From Thiomicrorhabdus marina (GTDB lineage: Bacteria; Pseudomonadota; Gammaproteobacteria; Thiomicrospirales; Thiomicrospiraceae): a DNA stretch of 64,000 nucleotides. This document shows positions 59,180-64,000 of the stretch, one piece after another. The notes below the pieces were generated by a model. That model had not been told where the DNA came from. It saw only the letters and a program-made list of their open reading frames with translations, and made no database searches. The DNA lies in the NCBI RefSeq assembly GCF_017571465.1, contig NZ_JAGETV010000011.1, forward strand, positions 1 through 64,000. Direction: 5' to 3'. A program made the translations under genes and the position numbers. Each line of letters begins with the position of its first letter. The first letter of the stretch is position 1.

Positions 59180-59287
59180 ATTCACTGCTGATTAAGCGAA
59201 TGATCGCGTATTCATTGATCGCAGTAAACCGGAGTATTCAATTAAAGCCGGTTCAAAATTTAGCAACCACAACATCCAGCAGCTAGC

Positions 59288-59415
59288 CTACACTATAGCG
59301 AATCTAAGGTGGAACAACTGGGGATCGCATTGATCCACTTCTGCTTAACCCTCTTGCCAAACTCGGCGGAGCCAATTACGTGCCTTTAGACACCATCATT
59401 CAACCGGAACTTTGA
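59288..59415 (+). pseudogene. C-terminal remnant of a split-barrel (PF01613-type) flavin reductase
   Basis: After an in-frame TAA at 59305-59307, the frame to TGA at 59413 reads TGDRIDPLLLNPLAKLGG then ANYVPLDTIIQPEL, which resembles C-termini of DIM6/NTAB flavin reductases (xRIDP...L-x-RLGG-x-Y). Just before it, another frame reads LHYSESKVEQLG, resembling the KxxxxG segment of the same family, which suggests frameshift and internal deletion. No start or N-terminus was found between 59180 and 59288. Such reductase genes accompany DUF1852-mesD in Acinetobacter-like genomes (from memory), so this looks like a decayed former operon member. Confidence 0.6.
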
Positions 59416-59417
59416 TT

Positions 59418-59873
59418 ATGTTAGAAGCTTTGCAAAATCGCCTACATCAGGACATCCCGCTCACCCAACATATGGGAATTGAAATCCATAGCTACGATGG
59501 AGAAACGCTGTCACTTAAAGCACCTCTGGATCGAAACATTAACCATAAACAGACGGCTTTCGGTGGCAGTCTTTATTCGGTATCCGTGCTAACCGGCTGG
59601 AGTTTGATTTATTTGATTTTGCAGGAAGCGAATCTTGAAGGCCATATTGTGATTCAAAAAACAGAAACCCATTTTCTGCTTCCGGTCAGTACAGACCTAA
59701 TTACCGAATGTCGAGTTCCTAATCCACAAGACAAGGCACGTTTTTTAAAGATTTATCGCCGAAAAGGCTTGGCTCGATTACACCTGAACGTAGCAATCAC
59801 AGACGAGAAAGGAAATACTCAGCTCTGCTTTGAGGGCGATTATGTTGTTCACAAACACCCTTTGCCGAACTGA
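59418..59873 (+). CDS. YiiD-C-like hotdog thioesterase-family protein
   Basis: 151 residues from ATG 59418, three bases after the flavin-reductase remnant stop. Hotdog-fold features: HMGIEIHSYDGETLSLKAPL, the NHKQTAFGGSLYSVSVLTGW segment with the helix that carries family active-site residues, and HIVIQKTETHFLLPV. This is the pattern of the putative thioesterase domain of YiiD (PF09500). Substrate unknown; probably an acyl-CoA or acyl carrier derivative. It could be a late member of the mes operon. Confidence 0.8.
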   Translation: MLEALQNRLHQDIPLTQHMGIEIHSYDGETLSLKAPLDRNINHKQTAFGGSLYSVSVLTGWSLIYLILQEANLEGHIVIQKTETHFLLPVSTDLITECRVPNPQDKARFLKIYRRKGLARLHLNVAITDEKGNTQLCFEGDYVVHKHPLPN

Positions 59874-59881
59874 GTACTTAA

Positions 59882-60145
59882 GGAACCTCTGATGGAATCA
59901 GATTAATTTATGGCAACGCCAAATTTGTCAGGTCAAGGCGTGAAGTTGCAGGAATATCTAGAGCTTGCAAAACTTTACAACGCAGAGATGACAAACTTTG
60001 GCTAAGCCCCTATGGGCGTGACTCCTAGCCCGCTTCTTTGTTGTTATGACACTTGACCTTAGAATAACTAAGGTCGGCGTGCCACGCCTAAAATAAGCAG
60101 ATTAGAAGTCACGCAGAATTTTAATTTGATTCCATCAGAGATTCC
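59882..60145. mobile_element. 264-bp MITE flanked by TTAA
   Basis: Terminal inverted repeats of 25 bases (GGAACCTCTGATGGAATCAG... at 59882-59906 and its complement at 60121-60145) match at 23 of 25 positions. TTAA lies on both sides (59878-59881, 60146-60149), which fits the YTAR target duplication of IS5-group elements. The interior has no gene but nested inverted repeats: CCAAATTTGTCA/TGACAAACTTTGG, GCGTGACT/AGTCACGC, and the perfect hairpin GACCTTAG-aataa-CTAAGGTC. It would need a transposase from elsewhere. Confidence 0.85.
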
Positions 60146-60196
60146 TTAAAAGTCCCCGGTATTTTCAAGCATTTGCTTTCACAATCTAAGACGCAC

Positions 60197-62023
60197 TTAT
60201 TCAGCAATAAACCCGCCGGATTGATGTTTCCAAAGGTTGGCATAGGTACCGTTTAGTTGCAGTAATTGATCATGAGAACCTTGCTCTTTAAGCGCACCTT
60301 TTTCCAGTACGACAAGGCGATCCATTGCCGCAATCGTCGATAAACGGTGAGCAATACTAATAACGGTTTTGCCCTGCATCAAATCATATAGATGCTCTTG
60401 AATCGCCGACTCGACTTCAGAATCCAGTGCTGAGGTAGCTTCATCCAAAATAAGAATCGGCGCATCCTTAAGAAACATTCGTGCAATCGATATGCGTTGT
60501 CGCTGCCCGCCTGACAACTTTACTCCGCGCTCTCCGACTTGTGCAGCATAGCCGGTTCGCCCTTCTTTATCTTCCAAACCTAAGATAAATTCATGTGCAT
60601 TAGCACGTTTAGCCGCTTTAATAATATCGTCCATTGATGCATCATTGCAGCCATAAGCAATATTCTCCGCAACCGAACGATGCAATAACGAACTGTCCTG
60701 AGTTACCACACCGATTTGCTGACGCAAGCTATTCTGCGAAACCAAGGAAATATCTTGGCCGTCAATCAAAATCTGACCTGCTTCCAAATCATACAGACGC
60801 AATAGCAAATTCATCAGCGTGGTTTTTCCTGAACCGGAATGCCCAACTAACCCAACTTTTTCACCGGCTTGAATCGACAGCGATAAATTCTCAATTACCC
60901 CGCTGCCTTTGCCGTAGTGAAAACAAATCTGTTTGATGTCAATCTCACCTAGCGTCACCGTTAGCGCTTGTGCGGCCTCTTTATCCTGAACACTTTGCGG
61001 TAGGGAAAGCACCTTAATACCGTCCTTTACTGTCCCGATATTCTCAAACAAGGAGGACATTTCCCACATAATCCAGTGCGACATTCCCGTCATTCTCAAT
61101 ACCAGCCCGGTACTTACCGCCACTGCACCAACACTAGAATTTCCCTCTAACCACGACCAAATCGCTATAGCGCCAACACTGAACAGCAGAAAACCATTGA
61201 TGATATTCAATCCAATCCCCATCACCGTCAGATTACGCATCATTTTATGCAAAGCGCCCAGCATTCCTTGCATACCGTCTCTGGCGTAGGCTTCTTCTCG
61301 CCCTGCATGCGCAAATAACTTAACGGTCATAATGTTGGTATAGCTGTCCACCATTCGGCCGGTCATAATCGAATTTTTATCGGCAAATTTTTTCGACGCC
61401 GCTGCCAATTGAGGAAGCACCGATTTAAGCAGTGCAATATAGAGCAGTAACCAAACCAAAAACGGCACCAGCAACCAGAAATCAAAGGAGGCGACCAGAA
61501 TCAGAGCACCAATAAAATAGACCCCGACATAAACCAGCACATCAAGAAATTTCAGTGCCGTATCACGCACAGCATTTGCTGTTTGGAGCAGTTTAGTGGA
61601 GATCCGACCGGCAAATTCGTCTTGGTAAAAAGCGTAACTTTGCCCCAGTAAATAACGATGCCCGAGCCAACGAATAATCATCGGCGTATTGCCCATGACG
61701 GTCTGGTGAAGTAAAAGGCTATGTAAGGCCGAACCCAGCGGAATCAAAACCACAATTACCAACGCCATCCACAGTAACGTTGTGCCCTCTTGCTGAAGAA
61801 AAGTCTCACGCTCGGCTGTCGCTAACCAATCAACGATACTGCCGAGAAAACCGAACAGCATCACTTCCATTGCCGAAACAACAGCAACTAAAATAGAGGT
61901 CAAAATCAGTAACGGCCAAATCCCTTTTAGATAATGCCAACAAAAAGCAATCACGCGATCAGGCGGACAGGAACTCGGTTCGCTAGGAAAAGGGTTTATC
62001 AATTTTTCAAAGAATGAAAACAT
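60197..62023 (-). CDS. ABC exporter, fused membrane and ATPase domains (MsbA/MDR type)
   Basis: A 608-residue half-transporter. Six membrane helices lie in about 30-330. The ATPase domain has Walker A VGHSGSGKTT, the signature LSGGQRQRISIAR, Walker B APILILDEATSALD and the switch histidine in ISIAHRLST. It would homodimerise in the inner membrane and export a lipid, drug or peptide; substrate is not predictable. The leader before helix 1 (FEKLINPFPSEPSSCPPD) is typical of a bacterial MDR subfamily. It reads toward the MITE. Confidence 0.92.
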   Translation of the reverse strand: MFSFFEKLINPFPSEPSSCPPDRVIAFCWHYLKGIWPLLILTSILVAVVSAMEVMLFGFLGSIVDWLATAERETFLQQEGTTLLWMALVIVVLIPLGSALHSLLLHQTVMGNTPMIIRWLGHRYLLGQSYAFYQDEFAGRISTKLLQTANAVRDTALKFLDVLVYVGVYFIGALILVASFDFWLLVPFLVWLLLYIALLKSVLPQLAAASKKFADKNSIMTGRMVDSYTNIMTVKLFAHAGREEAYARDGMQGMLGALHKMMRNLTVMGIGLNIINGFLLFSVGAIAIWSWLEGNSSVGAVAVSTGLVLRMTGMSHWIMWEMSSLFENIGTVKDGIKVLSLPQSVQDKEAAQALTVTLGEIDIKQICFHYGKGSGVIENLSLSIQAGEKVGLVGHSGSGKTTLMNLLLRLYDLEAGQILIDGQDISLVSQNSLRQQIGVVTQDSSLLHRSVAENIAYGCNDASMDDIIKAAKRANAHEFILGLEDKEGRTGYAAQVGERGVKLSGGQRQRISIARMFLKDAPILILDEATSALDSEVESAIQEHLYDLMQGKTVISIAHRLSTIAAMDRLVVLEKGALKEQGSHDQLLQLNGTYANLWKHQSGGFIAE

Positions 62024-62217
62024 CGTATTAGGTGCCTAATTTTGTTGCCTGACTGTATTTTTTGATAGTATCAGATACTGCAAGCCAGCCTTTTATAATA
62101 AAGAGGATTTACTCATGTCTATTGGATGCTAAAAGCGACTCAAAGCCAAGCCAACTATCAATAACCAGAAAATATTAAGCTTATTTCACTACGATTTGGA
62201 AGAAAGATACCCTAAAA

Positions 62218-62847
62218 ATGAACCCTGAACTTTATTCAATTTTTCTTGTAAGTACACTTTTGCTTATTTTGGTTCCAGGACCATCGGCAATGGTTGCAGC
62301 CTCACAGGGAGCTTCTTTACAGTCTTCAAGAGCTCTTTTCGGAATCACCGGTATTGCTATTGCTGATGCCTCATTCTTTGTACTCTCTGCGACGGGTATT
62401 GCAGCTTTGATTATTGCGTCAAGTGCCGTTTTTAGCGTCATTAAGTGGATTGGCGTGGTCTTTTTGCTTTATATGGGACTCAGTATTTTTTTCAGCAAAA
62501 CACAAACATTTAGGCTTACTACACATAAGACTGCAACCTCTAACCAGCGACTTTTTGGCCAAGGTCTCGTCATTCAAATGGCCAACCCAAAAGCTTTAAT
62601 GTATTTTTCTGCGTTATTGCCTCAATTTATTGATCAGAACCAACCGTTAATCCCACAATTAATGCTAATGGGAATAACCGTTTTCATTGCCGACCTTCTG
62701 GTCTATAGCTTTTACGCGTTGTTTGGTGCACACCTTGCCAGAAAACAGCTTACTCATGGAATGATTCAATTTATTAACAAAACAGCCGGAACAGCACTTA
62801 TTTATACAGGAGTAAAAATGTCAACACTGGACACTAGGGTCGGTTGA
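62218..62847 (+). CDS. LysE/RhtB-family amino-acid exporter
   Basis: 209 residues with about six membrane helices. The family hallmark LVPGPSAMVAASQGASLQSSR near residue 19 and the FGQGLVIQMANPKALMYFSALLPQF segment near 113 are clear. RhtB-type proteins export homoserine, threonine, cysteine pathway intermediates and similar compounds. Its place directly upstream of metY suggests an O-acetylhomoserine, homoserine or methionine-related substrate, by inference. Confidence 0.9.
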   Translation: MNPELYSIFLVSTLLLILVPGPSAMVAASQGASLQSSRALFGITGIAIADASFFVLSATGIAALIIASSAVFSVIKWIGVVFLLYMGLSIFFSKTQTFRLTTHKTATSNQRLFGQGLVIQMANPKALMYFSALLPQFIDQNQPLIPQLMLMGITVFIADLLVYSFYALFGAHLARKQLTHGMIQFINKTAGTALIYTGVKMSTLDTRVG

Positions 62848-62868
62848 AAACTCATAATTAGGTTTCGC

Positions 62869-62945
62869 CACAACAAGGCGAAAATCGTGAGACATAGTCA
62901 CTCTATTTGAACGAATTTTCAACACAGTTGGCGTGAAAGTGGCAA
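62869..62945. repeat. Second copy of the AAGGCGAAAAT intergenic repeat
   Basis: ACAAGGCGAAAATCG (from 62872) and GAACGAATTTTCAACACAGTTGGCG (from about 62909, shown here as contiguous words GAACGAATTTTC and AACACAGTTGG) parallel the copy at 35491-35567. The interior is shorter and diverged. No target duplication seen at this copy. Confidence 0.6.
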
Positions 62946-63131
62946 TGGTTCTTTGTTGCTTAAAGCGCAATCGTCTAAGGAACATTTCATCATTATATTC
63001 CTGATTTCCCTAACCTCAGTAGCAGTAATGAAATGCTTTTAGAGACAATTAGATGCTAGTCCATTGGCAGCAGAGTTATCTATAAGCTTTCTTTCATGCA
63101 AATACTGTTTATCAAAATATTCATATCGACA

Positions 63132-63144
63132 TGAAAATTTTTCA
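63132..63144. promoter_or_regulatory. MetR box upstream of metY
   Basis: TGAAAATTTTTCA is an exact match to the E. coli MetR consensus TGAA-N5-TTCA, 67 bases before the metY start. With a metR gene 9 kb away in the same island, metY is a likely MetR target. Confidence 0.65.
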
Positions 63145-63211
63145 TCTGCACTTTTGATATGTTTCCTTTAAGATAGGTCTGTTTTTTAATAACGAAAAAA
63201 GGGATATCTGA

Positions 63212-64000
63212 ATGAAACTCGAGTCCATCGCTTTGCACGCCGGCTATAAGTCTGAAGCAACCACCCGCTCTGCCGCAGTGCCAATTTATCAAACGACATC
63301 TTATACATTTGATGATACTCAATATGGTGCAGATGTATTCGATTTAAAGATTCCCGGTAATATTTATTCGCGTATAACCAACCCAACCTGCGAAATCCTC
63401 GAGAAACGCGTTGCCGAAATGGAGGGAGGAATTGGTGCGTTGGTTCTTTCCTCGGGAATGACGGCCATCACCTATGCCATACAAACTATTGCACAAGTTG
63501 GAGACAATATCTTAAGCACCAGCCAACTTTATGGAGGCAGCTACAACCTATTTGCGCATACTCTTCCTCGTCAAGGGATTGAAGTAAAAATGATTCCGGC
63601 AGATGATTACGATGCTTTTGAAGCCTCTATCGACGAAAATACCAAGGCCATTTTTTGCGAGTCGATCGGCAACCCTGCCGGAAACATTGTTGATATTCAA
63701 CGTCTAGCCGATATTGCTCATAAGCATGGAATTCCTTTAATGGTCGACAACACCGTTGCTTCGCCGTACTTATGTCGTCCGATTGATTTAGGAGCAGATA
63801 TCGTTATTCATGCGTTAACAAAATACATTGGCGGTCATGGAACCACCATAGCCGGCGCAGTGGTTGATTCAGGAAAATTTGATTGGGCTGCTCAAGCGGA
63901 TAAATTCCCGATGTTAAATGAACCGGACCCGTCGTATCATGGCGTTGTTTACACAGAAGATATGGGGCAAGCTGCCTTCATTGCACGCTGCCGTGTTGTC
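63212..64000 (+). CDS. metY: O-acetylhomoserine sulfhydrylase, 5' part (runs off window)
   Basis: 263 codons from ATG 63212 to the window edge, with no stop. PLP-fold type I of the Cys/Met family. SRITNPTCEILEKR (53-66), SSGMTAITYAIQT (80-92), LYGGSYNLF (106-114), DNTVASPYLCRP (179-190) and the PLP lysine K204 in HALTKYIGGHG. The internal TYxFDDTQYGADVF start favours MetY over MetB/MetZ. It forms homocysteine from O-acetylhomoserine and sulfide (or methionine from methanethiol). The C-terminal 160 or so residues lie outside. Confidence 0.92.
   Translation, partial: MKLESIALHAGYKSEATTRSAAVPIYQTTSYTFDDTQYGADVFDLKIPGNIYSRITNPTCEILEKRVAEMEGGIGALVLSSGMTAITYAIQTIAQVGDNILSTSQLYGGSYNLFAHTLPRQGIEVKMIPADDYDAFEASIDENTKAIFCESIGNPAGNIVDIQRLADIAHKHGIPLMVDNTVASPYLCRPIDLGADIVIHALTKYIGGHGTTIAGAVVDSGKFDWAAQADKFPMLNEPDPSYHGVVYTEDMGQAAFIARCRVV

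Larger units (their letters stand above)
62848..63211. other. Gene-free 364-bp region upstream of metY
   Basis: No credible gene. It holds a copy of the AAGGCGAAAAT...ATTTTCAACrCAG repeat (about 62869-62945) and a MetR box (63132-63144). I looked for SAM or cobalamin riboswitch landmarks and saw none. AAAAAAGGGA at 63195-63204 may be the metY ribosome site. Confidence 0.7.

Noticed and set aside
59180-59287. Search for the N-terminal part of the flavin-reductase remnant
   Set aside because: All frames are short and broken and none resembles the family; only the C-terminal 120 bases are supported.
62848-63211. Possible SAM or cobalamin riboswitch upstream of metY
   Set aside because: No recognisable conserved core or kink-turn/terminator arrangement; a MetR box and a dispersed repeat explain the region better.
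1-64000. CRISPR arrays, rRNA operons, carboxysome genes
   Set aside because: No regularly spaced direct repeats, no rRNA sequence and no csoS-type genes were seen in the window.

Overview
The window comes from a chemolithoautotrophic, sulfur-oxidising-type gammaproteobacterium. The best guess is the Thiomicrospira / Hydrogenovibrio / Thiomicrorhabdus group. Three things suggest this: a form II RuBisCO gene preceded by a divergent cbbR and followed by cbbQ and cbbO, a complete 14-gene NADH:quinone oxidoreductase operon with separate nuoC and nuoD, and the gammaproteobacterial order leuCDB-asd-truA-trpFBA-accD-folC-dedD-purF-metZ. The genus is an inference from gene content; no rRNA or marker comparison was possible.

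Layout. Positions 1-3491 are a patch of mobile DNA: the end of an IS3-family element, a truncated Mu-like phage gene, and a complete IS21-type istA/istB pair. The patch ends inside a hairpin repeat that survives intact elsewhere in the window, which gives a boundary for the insertion. Then, mostly on the minus strand, come a DUF2726 protein, a large HelD-like helicase with zinc ribbons (3.5-6.8 kb), the nuoA-N operon plus DUF2818 (6.9-21.6 kb), tRNA-Leu(GAG), secG-tpiA-glmM-folP-ftsH-rlmE (21.7-28.1 kb), and metZ-purF-dedD-like-folC-accD-trpA-trpB-trpF-truA-asd (28.5-39.4 kb). These are followed by a bactofilin gene overlapping an M23 peptidase gene, and by leuB-leuD-leuC. The plus strand carries yhbY, queE and rlmD.

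The second half is more distinctive. cbbR, cbbM, cbbQ, cbbO, an unrecognised 150-residue gene and a second CbbR-like LysR gene form a Calvin-cycle module (46.2-53.7 kb). Next is a methionine/sulfur island (53.7-64 kb). It holds a MetR-like regulator, a TauE/SafE exporter, and a plus-strand run of DUF1852 (mesX), core methionine synthase (mesD), a Fre-like flavin reductase and a MetF-like protein. The C-terminal remnant of a different flavin-reductase family follows, then a thioesterase-like gene, a TTAA-flanked MITE, an ABC exporter, a LysE-family exporter, and the start of metY (O-acetylhomoserine sulfhydrylase), which runs off the window. A perfect TGAA-N5-TTCA MetR-type box lies upstream of metY.

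How the genes work together. NDH-1 would run forward, or in reverse to make NADH for CO2 fixation by CbbM, whose activation is maintained by CbbQ/CbbO. The most interesting system is the oxygen-dependent, folate- and cobalamin-independent MesX/MesD methionine synthase. Here it is packaged with its own flavin reductase and a MetF-like protein, beside MetR and direct-sulfhydrylation enzymes (MetZ and MetY). The methyl donor of this system is not known to me, and this operon gives a concrete hypothesis about partners.
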